From an uncultured Acidobacteriota bacterium (lineage in GTDB: Bacteria > Acidobacteriota > Terriglobia > Bryobacterales > Bryobacteraceae), in the NCBI GenBank assembly GCA_902825945.1, contig CADECY010000017.1, positions 36,086 to 100,085 of the forward strand: a stretch of DNA of 64,000 nucleotides. Reading direction: 5' to 3'. The notes under the pieces are model-generated. The model saw only the letters and a list, made by a program, of their open reading frames with translations, did not search any database and was not told the origin of the DNA. The position numbers were made by a program, and so were the translations under genes. This document shows positions 1 to 8,889 of this stretch, piece by piece (position 1 is the stretch's first letter; the number at the start of each line of letters is the position of its first letter).

Positions 1-746
1 AAATGAGACGATGCCACGTCGATCGCGATCGCTACCTGATCGCGCGGGTGGAACCCCGCTGTTTCGATCGCTTCGGTGAGCAGCGCGAGCGCCTCCTCGT
101 TTGACCGCAATGCCGGGCCCCATCCGCCCTCGTCCGCGACTCCTGTCAGCGTGTAGCCGCGGCGCTGAACCAGTTCACCCGCCGCCGTATGGATCGCCAC
201 CGCGGCATGCAGCGCTTCGGCACACGTGTCGAAACCATGCGGAATCGCGAGGAAATCCTGGAATTCGATGTTGTGCCCCGCGTGGAGTCCGCCGGAGAAG
301 ATGTTGATCATCGGTACGGGCAATATCGCTGCCCGCCCCGCGCCGAGCGTCTTCCAGAGCGGCTCGCCGCGCGAGATCGACACCGCGCGGGCCACCGCGC
401 ACGAAACGCCGAGAATCGCGTTCGCGCCGGCGCGGCTCTTGGACGCGGTTCCGTCAGCGGCGATCAGCCGGCCGTCGAGGTCCTTCTGGTCTTCCGCCGC
501 GCATCCTGCGACAGAGGGAAGGAGCAGCGCACGCACGTTCGACACAGCCGCGCGAACGCCTCTTCCGCGATATCGTGCCGCGTCGCCATCGCGTAACTCC
601 ACGGCTTCGTGGCTGCCCGTCGAGGCTCCCGATGGAACCTGCGCCGTGGCGCGGACTCCGTTTGACAACTCGGCTTCCACTGCGAGCGTGGGGCGCCCGC
701 GTGAATCGAGAATCTCGTAGGCGAACAGACCGTTAATGGTAAGCAT
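1..746 (-). CDS. eno: Enolase (phosphopyruvate hydratase), partial: N-terminal 248 codons
   Basis: Enolase interconverts 2-phosphoglycerate and phosphoenolpyruvate in glycolysis. The reading frame starts at ATG (744-746 on the minus strand) and runs open off the left edge, so only about 58% of a roughly 430-residue enzyme is present. The N-terminus has the expected LDSRGRPT and SGASTGSHEA blocks, then GGLHAGHNIEFQDF and the catalytic-loop ADEGGWGP, where most enolases read GDEGG(Y/F)AP. IDVASS follows at the very edge. The start overlaps the end of the upstream kinase gene by 14 bases, so the two are probably cotranscribed. The altered loops suggest a divergent or second enolase; missing C-terminal Lys/Arg residues cannot be checked. 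Confidence 0.9.
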   Translation of the reverse strand, partial: MLTINGLFAYEILDSRGRPTLAVEAELSNGVRATAQVPSGASTGSHEAVELRDGDAARYRGRGVRAAVSNVRALLLPSVAGCAAEDQKDLDGRLIAADGTASKSRAGANAILGVSCAVARAVSISRGEPLWKTLGAGRAAILPVPMINIFSGGLHAGHNIEFQDFLAIPHGFDTCAEALHAAVAIHTAAGELVQRRGYTLTGVADEGGWGPALRSNEEALALLTEAIETAGFHPRDQVAIAIDVASSH

Positions 747-1692
747 GGGTCAAGAGTGTTTCGATCGAAGACGGTGGCGCCGCGAGCCACTGGCGGGCCT
801 GCTCGCGAACCGTCGCGCGGGCTTCAGCGGCCAGGTACTCGGCCGGGCTCTTTCCATCGACACGCGCCAGATGCAGGCACCCGAGGTGGAGGATCGCGGC
901 GCTCTGATCCACGAAGGCGTGGACTTCGTTCCAGAAGGCCCGCGCCGCGGCGATGAGCCGGTCTCTCCATTGAGGCAAGTGCGCGGACTTGAGCAGGAGA
1001 TGGTTGAGCAGAAACGCTGCGTCGAATGCCGGATCGCCGTAGTGGATCACCTCGAAGTCAATCAAGGTGACCGAACCCGCGTGGACCAGCAGATTCTTCG
1101 GACTGAAGTCGCCGTGAACCAGTGCGAGCCTGCGCCGCGCGGCGGTGATCGCGGCATCGAATCGCGGCGCGAGATCGGGATGGCGCACGGCGGTGAAACG
1201 ATAGTAGGGATCGAGGCGGAGCTGGTCGAAGCAGGTCTGGTCTCCGAAGTCTGTTATCCAGGCACCGTCCCCGCGGGTGGCGGCGATCATTCCCGCGAGA
1301 ATCCGTCCGGCACCCGCGGCGATCTCGGAAGAGACCTCGCCCGCCAGCAGCAGCGACTTCCAATCGCGGGCATCGGGCAGAGCCGCCTCCATCGCATAGA
1401 TGCAGTGATCGCGATCTTCGAACACGATTGCGGGTATCGCGCCCTCTGGCAACAGCGGCGCGAGCGAGCGCATGGCTGCGGACTCGCGATGGATCCGCTC
1501 CCGGTTGGCGAACCAGTCCTCCTGAACGCGCAGCTTTCCGAGAGACTGCTTCAGCACCCATCGATGCCCGCCAGCCTCGGCAAGCAGCACCGTGTTCGAG
1601 ACTCCGCCACCGAGCGCGGTGACGCGCCAGCCGCCGCCATTTCCGCGACTCTCGAGATACGCCGGAGCATTGTCCCTATTGAGATCGATCAA
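733..1692 (-). CDS. APH-family phosphotransferase (small-molecule kinase)
   Basis: The 319-residue protein has the aminoglycoside phosphotransferase/choline kinase fold (PF01636). WVLKQ provides the likely ATP lysine (K48), HGDFSPKN the catalytic loop (D195, N200), and IDFE the metal-binding site (D212). The segment after it (HYGDPAFDAAFLL) is also typical of the family. The substrate is not evident; relatives act on choline, homoserine, methylthioribose, fructosamine or antibiotics, and pairing with enolase hints at a sugar or metabolite kinase rather than resistance. Its 3' end overlaps the enolase start by 14 bases, and it is divergent from the ferredoxin gene. The start is ATG at 1690-1692. 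Confidence 0.85.
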   Translation of the reverse strand: MIDLNRDNAPAYLESRGNGGGWRVTALGGGVSNTVLLAEAGGHRWVLKQSLGKLRVQEDWFANRERIHRESAAMRSLAPLLPEGAIPAIVFEDRDHCIYAMEAALPDARDWKSLLLAGEVSSEIAAGAGRILAGMIAATRGDGAWITDFGDQTCFDQLRLDPYYRFTAVRHPDLAPRFDAAITAARRRLALVHGDFSPKNLLVHAGSVTLIDFEVIHYGDPAFDAAFLLNHLLLKSAHLPQWRDRLIAAARAFWNEVHAFVDQSAAILHLGCLHLARVDGKSPAEYLAAEARATVREQARQWLAAPPSSIETLLTHAYH

Positions 1693-1713
1693 CCTTCCAT
1701 GCTATACCTGAAA

Positions 1714-1741
1714 GTTCACTTTTGAACGATCCTTCCGGATC
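1714..1741. promoter_or_regulatory. Two abutting 14-bp inverted repeats in a divergent intergenic region
   Basis: In the 69-bp gap between the kinase and ferredoxin genes lie GTTCA-CTTT-TGAAC (1714-1727) and, immediately adjoining, GATCC-TTCC-GGATC (1728-1741). Both are perfect 5-4-5 inverted repeats. The position suits an operator controlling one or both divergent genes; they could also form small hairpins in the ferredoxin 5' leader. The regulator is unknown. Confidence 0.4.
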
Positions 1742-1761
1742 ATTGGAGCATCACGAACACT

Positions 1762-2022
1762 ATGGCCTACGTCATCGCGGAACCCTGCATCGGCACCAAG
1801 GATACGGCATGCGTCGACGCATGTCCGGTCGATTGCATTCATCCCAAACGTGACGAGGGCGGTTTTGCTGACGCGGATATGCTCTACATCGATCCGGTCG
1901 AGTGCATCGACTGTGGCGCTTGCGTGCCCGTGTGCCCGGTTTCGGCGATCTTCGCCCTCGACGATCTGCCGGAGAAGTGGTCGAGCTTCGCGCAGAAGAA
2001 CGCGGCGCATTACGGCAAGTAG
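1762..2022 (+). CDS. fdxA: 7Fe-type ferredoxin (3Fe-4S/4Fe-4S)
   Basis: This 86-residue soluble electron carrier has a first cluster motif C9-x7-C17-x3-C21-P with C25 and a second motif C48-x2-C51-x2-C54-x3-C58-P. That spacing is the seven-iron FdxA/FdI pattern rather than the simple 2[4Fe-4S] pattern. The tail is short and lacks the long C-terminal extension of Azotobacter FdI. It transfers low-potential electrons in the cytoplasm; the partner is not shown by the context. The gene is divergent from the kinase and followed closely by an ArsR regulator that has its own promoter. Confidence 0.9.
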   Translation: MAYVIAEPCIGTKDTACVDACPVDCIHPKRDEGGFADADMLYIDPVECIDCGACVPVCPVSAIFALDDLPEKWSSFAQKNAAHYGK

Positions 2023-2025
2023 CCC

Positions 2026-2054
2026 TTGCACCGGCCCCATGGCCGTTCTACACT
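2026..2054 (+). promoter_or_regulatory. Sigma70-like promoter for the ArsR gene
   Basis: TTGCAC (2026-2031), a 17-bp spacer and TACACT (2049-2054) form a good sigma70 match beginning four bases after the ferredoxin stop codon. Transcription should begin near 2061, only about five bases before the ATG at 2066, so the transcript would be almost leaderless. The spacer holds GGCC-CCAT-GGCC, a possible repressor site. Confidence 0.5.
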
Positions 2055-2065
2055 CCGAACAATAG

Positions 2066-2431
2066 ATGCCTTCCCGAGCCGCAGCCAGCCGAGCCTTATC
2101 CGAGTTGTTCCGGGTACTCAGCAATCCGCACCGGATTAGGATCGTCGAGCATCTCCGGTCGGGTGAGGTGGATGTCAACGGCCTGCAGGAAGCCACGGGG
2201 TTGACGCACTCCAACGTGTCGCAGCACCTTGCGGTGCTGCGGGCTCACCGTCTCGTGCATGAACGGCGCGACGGGCGGCATGTCTTCTATCAGTTGTCGC
2301 AGCCGCAACTGGCGGATTGGATCCTATCCGGCATCGAGTTCATCGGTGGCGACATCCGGAAGACTCCAGAGCTTCTCGCGGTGACCGAGGAGGCCCGGAA
2401 CCTCTGGAAGGGGCCTCCGGCCAACGCGTGA
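2066..2431 (+). CDS. ArsR/SmtB-family winged-helix regulator
   Basis: The 121-residue protein matches the ArsR fold: LSNPHRIRIVEHL (helices 1-2), the recognition region GLTHSNVSQHLAVLRAHRLV, then the wing ERRDGRHVFYQLS. No Cys metal site (the ELCVCDL-type motif) is present, so it is not an obvious arsenic or zinc sensor and may sense redox state or a metabolite instead. It follows the ferredoxin gene but has its own promoter candidate and a very short leader. Its stop lies four bases from the convergent end of the receptor gene. It may autoregulate through the palindrome in its promoter spacer; that is inference. Confidence 0.88.
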   Translation: MPSRAAASRALSELFRVLSNPHRIRIVEHLRSGEVDVNGLQEATGLTHSNVSQHLAVLRAHRLVHERRDGRHVFYQLSQPQLADWILSGIEFIGGDIRKTPELLAVTEEARNLWKGPPANA

Positions 2432-2435
2432 GGAT

Positions 2436-5400
2436 CTAGAAGAACAGCCGCAGTCCGAACTGGACTTGCAGCGGCGTACCCGATTGCGTGTTGTTGCGAT
2501 CGTAGCTCCCGTCGGCAAGCTTCAGGCGCATGAACCGCGGGTCGACCGGCGCCACCTGGCCATTCGGCTGCAGTCCAGGACCGTAGACGCCGCCGGTGAT
2601 GATGCTGCCGTTGGCGCCGCTGAACACGACATTGTCGAGGTTCATCAGGTTGAAGAACTCGGTCGAGAACTGGAGGCGACAACGCTCGGTCAGCCTGAAG
2701 TTCTTCATCACGCGGAGGTCGTTGTTGACGACACCGCGGTTACGGAACGAGTTGCGCTCGAGTGGAACTCCGGGAGCGGTAAAGGGCCGGTCGTTGTTGC
2801 CGAGTTCCTCGTTGGTGTCGGCGCCCGTCACCGGATTGATCACCTGACCGGAGCGGGCGCGCAGGCTGCCGCCGACCTCGAACCCGAGCGGCAGCGTATA
2901 GACCGCATAGCTCGTGTACTGATGGCGCAGATCGTTGCGGGAGTAGTTGTAGTCCGTTCGGAAATTGAACGGATCGGAGTAGTTGAAACCGGTGGCGTCG
3001 CGTTCGGTGTCGTCGTCGGAGAAGTTCTGCGAATAGGTGTAGTGCGCGCCGAAGACTAGCTTCTTCCCGCGATACTGCGCCGAGTAGGTCATCGCGCGGT
3101 ACATCTGGCGGGCCGAACTTTCGCGGACGGTCAGTTGCCCCAGATTGCGCAGTGGACGAACGGCACCGGAGCGGAGCCCGTAGAACGGCCGCTGCGACTG
3201 ATCGGTGGCGCGGATAGTTGGCAACGGCAGGTTGTAGTCGCGATTGCGGCCGAGATTCACCGTGTTGACGTAGTTCAACTGGATGCCGGCGACGAAGTTG
3301 CGGAAGATCTCATGCTCGTATCCGAGTCCGGACTGGAAGGCTCGCGGATTGCGAAAGTCCGTGGGTGACGTGATGAGCGCGGCGCCGATGAATGGATCGC
3401 GCGCGGTGCCGCCCGCGGCGATCGCGGCGGCGCGCTGTACGACATCCACCGGAATGACGGGAAGCTTGTCGAGGGTCGACGCGTTCAGGTCGGCTCCGGC
3501 CTGCCGCAACAGAGAGAAAACCGACTGCGTCGCGGTGGGCGCCAGCAGGATCGAGACGTCTCCCGGAGGATTGCGGAAATTGTTCGCCGGGCCGGTGAAC
3601 CACAGCAGCGGCGTTGAAGCGTAGAACATGCCCGCGTGGCCGCGGAGAACGGCCTTCGATCCGCCGAACGGCGTCAAGGCGAAGCCGAAACGGGGCATGA
3701 ACTGCTTGGGAGAGTCCACGATCTTGGTGGGATCGAGCACCGCGCCATTCGGGAAGCGAACGCCTTTCACTTGATCGATCACGGTGGCATTGTTGGCCTC
3801 GGCGGCCGGGTTGTACTGGCCCTCCCAACGGACGCCGAAGTCGAGCGTCAATTTGTTGTTGATGCGGACGCTGTCCTGCGCGAACATCGCCGCCTGCGTC
3901 ATATTGACGTTCGCCGTGAGATTGCCGATCTGGCGGCTATAGGTGACGGTTGGGCTATCGAAGCGGTTCTGGTTCTGCGCGGGCCGCGCCGAGAGCACGG
4001 TGAGAATCTGATCGACGTTGGAGCTGGCGATGCTGAATCCGCCGAACTGATTGAACCCGAATATCTGCGCCGCGGTCACGCGGCTGAAGTCGAGGCCCAG
4101 CTTGATCGTGTGCTTTCCCTTGATGATCGAAAGCCCATCGCTCAACTGGAAGCGTTTGTCGTCCTGCGTGGTGGGCAGGAAGTTGCGCGCCCCGAAAGTC
4201 CCGATCGGCGTCGCCGTTACCTGCGGCAATTCCGAGTTCGACAGCCGGGGACGCAACTCGTAGGTCACGCCCGCCTTGAGATCGTTCACCATCGAAGGCG
4301 AAATCAGATGCGTGTACTGAGCAGTGCCCGTATGAGTGCGATCCTTCTCGATACCGTCGTTCGAGAAGGCGCGGTTGGTGAACGGATCGAGCGCGCCGCC
4401 GACCGACACGGCGTTGACCGCCTCGGCATCGCTGAAGTTGTAGCGCAGGGTCAGGCGGTGCCCGGCGGGGAGTTGGTAGTCCGCTCGGGTGGTGAACGCC
4501 ATTCCGTCGTTGGATTGCTGGAAGCTCCGTTGCTGGCCCTGGAAGAAGCTGAACGCCTCCTGAGTGGCAGGCGTGGGCGTGCGTCCGATCAACTGTGCAA
4601 ACAACACGTTGCGTGGTTGCGCGGCATCCTGCCGTTCGAACGCGGCGAAGGCGAACAGCTTGTCGCGCTTGATGGGTCCGCCGAGCGCGCCGCCCCACTG
4701 ATGCTGCGTTTCGAGCGAAGCGATCTTCTGCACGGGATCCTTCGCGCCCATTTCCTTGTGGCGGAGCTGATAGAACGTTTCGCCGTGGATCGCGTTCGTG
4801 CCGGACTTGGTGATCGTGTTCAGCACGCCACCGGTCGACCGGCCGTACTCGGCCGAATATCCGGTGGTGATCACCTGGAATTCCTGGATCGCGCTCTGCG
4901 GAATCGTGAAGATGTTGTTCGAACGCTCACCACCGCGGATGCCGCCGAAGAACGGCTGATTGTAGTCCGCGCCGTCGAGCATGATGTTGGCGTTGATGCC
5001 GCGCTGTCCGGCGAAGGAGAGCTGGCCGCGCGACGGGTCGATCTGAACCGTGGGCGTCAGCACCGCGAAATCCTGGAAGCGGCGGCCATTGATCGGGAGG
5101 TTGGTGATCGCGAGCGATTCGACAGTGGTCGAAGGTGCGGGCAACGCGACGTTGATCGGCGCGGCGCCGACTTCGACCGTGGTGGTGGTGCTGCCGACCT
5201 GCAGCGTGAGATTGATGCCGATCGAGGCGCCGACGGTCAGCGTGACGCCCTCCGCCTTGGCGGGAGCAAAGCCCTGGCTTTCCGCCATGATGTTGTACTT
5301 GCCCGGATCGAGCTGCACGAAGCGATACTGGCCTGCTTCATTCGTGGAAGCCTCGCGGCTCAAACCCGTGTCTACGTTGTCGACTTTGACTTTCGCGTTC

Positions 5401-5525
5401 GGAACCACGGCCTGATTGGCGTCGAAGACGGTCCCGGTGATCTGCCCTTTGTTGCCGTCAGCCTGCGGGTGGGCAGCCATGGCGGAAAGAAGACACAGCC
5501 CGATGAGGGCGGCGAAACGGTTCAT
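2436..5525 (-). CDS. Oar-like TonB-dependent outer-membrane receptor 1
   Basis: The product is 1029 residues. The start is ATG at 5523-5525, chosen because AGGAG lies six bases upstream and a signal peptide (MNRFAALIGLCLLSAMAAHPQA) follows; an upstream in-frame ATG adds 11 residues without a signal. The N-terminal carboxypeptidase-regulatory-like domain (about residues 30-110, ITGTVFDANQAVVPNAKV) precedes the plug (NLPINGRRFQDF, GYSAEYGRSTGGVLNTITKSGTN). A long beta-barrel ends in the aromatic VQFGLRLFF typical of outer-membrane proteins. Such receptors import large substrates or bind polymers using TonB energy. It is the shortest of four paralogs in the window. The substrate is unknown. Confidence 0.9.
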   Translation of the reverse strand: MNRFAALIGLCLLSAMAAHPQADGNKGQITGTVFDANQAVVPNAKVKVDNVDTGLSREASTNEAGQYRFVQLDPGKYNIMAESQGFAPAKAEGVTLTVGASIGINLTLQVGSTTTTVEVGAAPINVALPAPSTTVESLAITNLPINGRRFQDFAVLTPTVQIDPSRGQLSFAGQRGINANIMLDGADYNQPFFGGIRGGERSNNIFTIPQSAIQEFQVITTGYSAEYGRSTGGVLNTITKSGTNAIHGETFYQLRHKEMGAKDPVQKIASLETQHQWGGALGGPIKRDKLFAFAAFERQDAAQPRNVLFAQLIGRTPTPATQEAFSFFQGQQRSFQQSNDGMAFTTRADYQLPAGHRLTLRYNFSDAEAVNAVSVGGALDPFTNRAFSNDGIEKDRTHTGTAQYTHLISPSMVNDLKAGVTYELRPRLSNSELPQVTATPIGTFGARNFLPTTQDDKRFQLSDGLSIIKGKHTIKLGLDFSRVTAAQIFGFNQFGGFSIASSNVDQILTVLSARPAQNQNRFDSPTVTYSRQIGNLTANVNMTQAAMFAQDSVRINNKLTLDFGVRWEGQYNPAAEANNATVIDQVKGVRFPNGAVLDPTKIVDSPKQFMPRFGFALTPFGGSKAVLRGHAGMFYASTPLLWFTGPANNFRNPPGDVSILLAPTATQSVFSLLRQAGADLNASTLDKLPVIPVDVVQRAAAIAAGGTARDPFIGAALITSPTDFRNPRAFQSGLGYEHEIFRNFVAGIQLNYVNTVNLGRNRDYNLPLPTIRATDQSQRPFYGLRSGAVRPLRNLGQLTVRESSARQMYRAMTYSAQYRGKKLVFGAHYTYSQNFSDDDTERDATGFNYSDPFNFRTDYNYSRNDLRHQYTSYAVYTLPLGFEVGGSLRARSGQVINPVTGADTNEELGNNDRPFTAPGVPLERNSFRNRGVVNNDLRVMKNFRLTERCRLQFSTEFFNLMNLDNVVFSGANGSIITGGVYGPGLQPNGQVAPVDPRFMRLKLADGSYDRNNTQSGTPLQVQFGLRLFF

Positions 5526-5651
5526 GAATGACTCCTGAGCATTTTGGAACACGCACACAGTAGACTCACGCCTGTGCGCCGTGGGGGGAGGAATTAAATA
5601 TCATGGTAATCCACCCGAATGAAGGGATGATGACAGCCAGGAGCCTCGAGA

Positions 5652-6497
5652 GTGATCGTTGACGTTCATAGCCACCTGTTCCGCTACCCGGAACACTTCA
5701 CAGACCAGTTTCGCGACCAGGCCAAACGGGCCCGTCGCGGAGTCGAGGTCGATCTGACGGTTCGATGGGAGGAGTACAAAGCCGGCGCGACGCTCTCTCA
5801 GAAAACCGTCGTTTTTGGCGGAAAAGCGAAGCTCTCGGGGCTTTGGGTCCCCGACAAGGACGTGGTGGCCTACGCGGCCCAACATCCCGATGAGTTGATT
5901 CCGTTTCTCTCGCTCGATCCCACCCAGCCCGGCTGGCAGGACGAAATGGTCGAAGGCCACCAGGAGCTGAAGATGCGCGGCATCAAGCTGCTGTCGATGT
6001 ACGCCGGATTCCAGCCGAATGACCGCGCGCTCGACCATCTGTGGTGGTACGCCACCAAGCACGGGCTTCCGGTGTTGCTGCACACCGGGACCACCTTCGT
6101 CGCGCAGGCGCCACTGAAGTTCACGCTGCCCCGCCATCTCGACGACGTCGCCGCGCGCTGGCCCGATGTCAAGATCATCGCCGCCCATATCGGACATCCC
6201 TACGAAGGTGAATGCGTGGTGACGATTCGCAAGCATCCCAACGTCTACGCCGACTGTTCGGCGCTGCACTACCGCCCGTTCCAGCTCTATCATTCGCTGA
6301 TGCTCGTCCAGGAATACGGTGTCTGGGACAAGATCCTGTTCGGCAGCGACTACCCGTTCACAACGGTCGATGCCTCGATCCACGGCATGCGGAAGCTGAA
6401 CGATATGCTCGCCGGAACCGCCCTGCCCCGGCTCGACATGGACCAGATGGAGGCGATGTTCCATCGCGATTCGCTCGGCATTCTCGGGCTGAAATGA
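5652..6497 (+). CDS. Amidohydrolase-related (PF04909-type) metal-dependent hydrolase/decarboxylase
   Basis: The start is GTG at 5652, with AGGAG eight bases upstream. The 281-residue TIM-barrel protein has the metal-binding HSH pair (H6, H8 in VDVHSHLF), a later LLHTGT histidine, AAHIGHP and the catalytic FGSDYPF aspartate. This order fits Amidohydrolase_2 enzymes such as ACMS-like decarboxylases and lactonases. No signal peptide is present, so it acts in the cytoplasm. It overlaps the downstream MFS gene by ATGA, so enzyme and transporter are coupled, probably for uptake and breakdown of an organic acid. The exact substrate cannot be read from the sequence. Confidence 0.85.
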   Translation: MIVDVHSHLFRYPEHFTDQFRDQAKRARRGVEVDLTVRWEEYKAGATLSQKTVVFGGKAKLSGLWVPDKDVVAYAAQHPDELIPFLSLDPTQPGWQDEMVEGHQELKMRGIKLLSMYAGFQPNDRALDHLWWYATKHGLPVLLHTGTTFVAQAPLKFTLPRHLDDVAARWPDVKIIAAHIGHPYEGECVVTIRKHPNVYADCSALHYRPFQLYHSLMLVQEYGVWDKILFGSDYPFTTVDASIHGMRKLNDMLAGTALPRLDMDQMEAMFHRDSLGILGLK

Positions 6498-7747
6498 GCA
6501 AAGCCGCGGCGCTGTTTCGCGAGAACAAGCAGGCGTGGATCATCGTTGCGTGCATGTGGGCCGCGTTCCTGCTCGCCTACACGGCGCGGCAGTCGGTCTC
6601 TTCCACCTTCGGAATCCTGCGGAGCGAACTCGGCTTCACCGACCGGCAGCTCGGTTTGACCGGAACGGTGTTCCTGTGGACCTACGCGATCATGAACCCG
6701 ATCGCGGGTCACATCGGCGACCGCGTGTCGCGTCCGCTGCTCCTCTGGTCGAGTCTGTTGCTGTGGTCCACCGCAACGCTTCTGATGGGACTCGCATGGG
6801 CGCCGTGGGTGCTGCTTGCCGGACGCGGAGCGCTGGCCGTCGCGCAAGGGCTCTACGCGCCAACGGCGGTCGCGTACATCTCGCAGATCCACTCCGGTGC
6901 GACGCGCGCCACCGCGATCACGGTTCACGGAACAGCGCAATACGCGGGCGTGATTCTGGGCGGCTGGTATGGCGGCATGGCCTCCGAGGCGTTCGGATTT
7001 CGCGGGATGTTCTTCTCGATCGCCGCGGTCACGCTGATCTACGCGGTGTTCCTTCGATGGATGCTCACTCATCGGGCTCCGGACACGGGTTCTGGCGCCC
7101 GGCGCGGCGAGGCGAAGTCTCCGTTGGGTGACATGTTCGGGACGCCGTCGTATCTGGCGATCTGCGTTGCGTTCGTCTCGGTGAACATCATGCTCTGGAT
7201 CGTCTACACGTGGCTGCCCGATATCGTTCGAGAACGATATCGATTGAGCGCGGGCGCGGCTGGATTGAACGCTACGGCATTCGTGCAGATGGCGATGATC
7301 GTGGGCCTCATGACCGGCGCTCCGCTTGGCGATTGGGCCTCGCGCAAGTCGCCGAACGGGCGGATCTGGGTGATGGCGTTCGGACTCTTCATGAGCTCTC
7401 CGTTCATCTACCTGATCGCGGCGAGCGGCTCGCTGTTCGAAATGAAGCTCGCCTCGATCGGCTACGGCTTATTCAAGGGGCTCTTCTCGGCGAACATTTG
7501 GGCGGCGTTGCTCGCGGTTTCGGCAAAGGATCGCAGCGCCTTCGCGGTCGGATTCTGCAATAGCCTGGGCGGACTCTTCGGCGGAGTCTCGTCGTATCTC
7601 GTCGGGTTGTTTCGCGGGCACTATCCGGTGGCCACGATGTTCGGCGCCGCCGCGTCAGTCGGCTGGTTCGCTACCCTGTTCTTGTTGTTCATCGCATGGC
7701 GGACCTACGAGCGGGACTTGAAGCGATACCAGGAGCCGGCGGCTTGA
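6494..7747 (+). CDS. MFS transporter (organic-acid/sugar-acid type)
   Basis: This inner-membrane transporter has 417 residues and about 12 hydrophobic helices. The MFS loop 2-3 signature appears as GHIGDRVSRP after helix 2, and the first helix region (AAFLLAYTARQSVSSTFG) is typical of anion:cation symporters of the MFS. The ATG at 6494 overlaps the amidohydrolase stop (ATGA), and the gene ends in a TTGA overlap with the methyltransferase. The likely role is import of the substrate processed by the upstream hydrolase. Sugar acids or aromatic acids are the usual cargo of such relatives, but specificity is inference. Confidence 0.88.
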   Translation: MSKAAALFRENKQAWIIVACMWAAFLLAYTARQSVSSTFGILRSELGFTDRQLGLTGTVFLWTYAIMNPIAGHIGDRVSRPLLLWSSLLLWSTATLLMGLAWAPWVLLAGRGALAVAQGLYAPTAVAYISQIHSGATRATAITVHGTAQYAGVILGGWYGGMASEAFGFRGMFFSIAAVTLIYAVFLRWMLTHRAPDTGSGARRGEAKSPLGDMFGTPSYLAICVAFVSVNIMLWIVYTWLPDIVRERYRLSAGAAGLNATAFVQMAMIVGLMTGAPLGDWASRKSPNGRIWVMAFGLFMSSPFIYLIAASGSLFEMKLASIGYGLFKGLFSANIWAALLAVSAKDRSAFAVGFCNSLGGLFGGVSSYLVGLFRGHYPVATMFGAAASVGWFATLFLLFIAWRTYERDLKRYQEPAA

Positions 7748-8844
7748 CGATCGACGAACTGGCGCGGCGCGCCGCGGAGTTCCAGGCGGTTCTCGACGAG
7801 GCCCGCGGCGGCGTCCCGGCTCCGGGCTTCGAGTGGTATCGCTACGACTCCCTCGGGAACTTTTTCACGCTCGACCGGCTGCTCACCGGCGAACGGCGCG
7901 AGTTGCTGAAACTGACGGCGGATCTTCCGATTCTCGACATCGGGTGCGCGGACGGCGACATGGCGCTGTTCCTGGCATCGCTCGGGTTGACGGTCCACGC
8001 CATCGACAATCCCGGCACCAACTGCAACGGCATGGCGGGTGTCCGGTTGTCCAAGCAACTGCTCGCCGCGGAGACGCTCGAGATTTTCGAACGCGATATC
8101 GACGACGATCTGCGGCCCGCGCTTCCGAAATATGGCCTCGCGCTGCTGTTGGGCGTGCTCTATCACGTGAAAAATCCGATGCGCGTACTCGAGCGATTGT
8201 CGATGCACTCGCGATATCTGATCCTGAGCACACGCGTGGCCCGGCGCTCGCCGGACCATTCGGTGGATCTCTCGGGCCTGCCGGTCGCCTACCTGGTGGA
8301 TGGGTCGGAGACCAACGCCGATCCGACGAACTTCTGGATCTTCACCCGCCCCGGACTCGAACGTCTGCTCGCCCGCTGCGGTTGGCGCGTGGCCGATTGG
8401 CTCTCGGTGGGCAACACCACCGATTCCGATCCCGCCTCGGCCGGGGGCGACGAGCGAGCCTACGTGTTCGCCGAGAACGCCCGTACTCCAGTGATGCACG
8501 GCCGGATGCTCGAAGGCTGGTACGAGCAGGAAGGCTGGGAAACCTGGCGGTGGACGGCGCCGCGGTTCGTAGTGGAGTTCCCGCGTCCGGGTCGAGTAGT
8601 CAGTGTCAAACTCTATGTTCCGGAATATCTCGGGGCCGTTGACCTGGCGGTTACCGCGAACGGTCAATCATTAACTCCCGGAAGCTTCTCCGGGCCCGGC
8701 CATCACGACTATGTCGCGGCGATTCCAGCCGGGGCGGGAGAGTCTCCCGTGCGCCTCGAATTTAGCGCCAGCCGCGGATTCCGGCCTGGAAACGGCGACG
8801 AGAGGGAGCTGGGCGTCGTCGTTGAGGAGATCCGGCTCAGCTGA
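7744..8844 (+). CDS. Class I SAM-dependent methyltransferase with a C-terminal beta-rich domain
   Basis: The TTG at 7744 is preferred as start: it overlaps the MFS stop (TTGA) and has AGGAG eight bases before it. An ATG at 7696 would lie 50 bases inside the MFS gene. The product is 366 residues. ILDIGCADGDMALFLA is the SAM-binding motif I, followed by AIDNPG. LLLGVLYHVKNPMRVLE matches methyltransferases related to tRNA cmo5U-type and glycosyltransferase-linked enzymes. From about residue 250 an unrelated-looking segment rich in beta strands (KLYVPEYLGAVDLAVTANG) resembles a carbohydrate-binding-like sandwich. The target is unknown. The TonB receptor gene begins 45 bases downstream. Confidence 0.8.
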   Translation: MTIDELARRAAEFQAVLDEARGGVPAPGFEWYRYDSLGNFFTLDRLLTGERRELLKLTADLPILDIGCADGDMALFLASLGLTVHAIDNPGTNCNGMAGVRLSKQLLAAETLEIFERDIDDDLRPALPKYGLALLLGVLYHVKNPMRVLERLSMHSRYLILSTRVARRSPDHSVDLSGLPVAYLVDGSETNADPTNFWIFTRPGLERLLARCGWRVADWLSVGNTTDSDPASAGGDERAYVFAENARTPVMHGRMLEGWYEQEGWETWRWTAPRFVVEFPRPGRVVSVKLYVPEYLGAVDLAVTANGQSLTPGSFSGPGHHDYVAAIPAGAGESPVRLEFSASRGFRPGNGDERELGVVVEEIRLS

Positions 8845-8850
8845 CCCGCC

Positions 8851-8856
8851 TATAAT
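8851..8856 (+). promoter_or_regulatory. Consensus -10 box upstream of receptor 2
   Basis: A perfect TATAAT followed by GG lies in the 45-bp gap before the receptor ATG at 8890. No acceptable -35 hexamer sits 16-18 bases upstream, so this is either an activator-dependent promoter or chance. Confidence 0.3.
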
Positions 8857-8889
8857 GGACTCACAGGGTCCACTTCGAAAGGTGGGGGT

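Noticed and set aside
733..1692. Aminoglycoside resistance gene
   Set aside because: Shares only the general APH fold; placement with enolase and lack of mobile context do not support a resistance role.
3636..5531. Long plus-strand frame (631 codons) opposite receptor 1
   Set aside because: Arg/Asp/Gly-rich antisense shadow with no motifs; the minus strand encodes a full receptor with signal peptide and SD.
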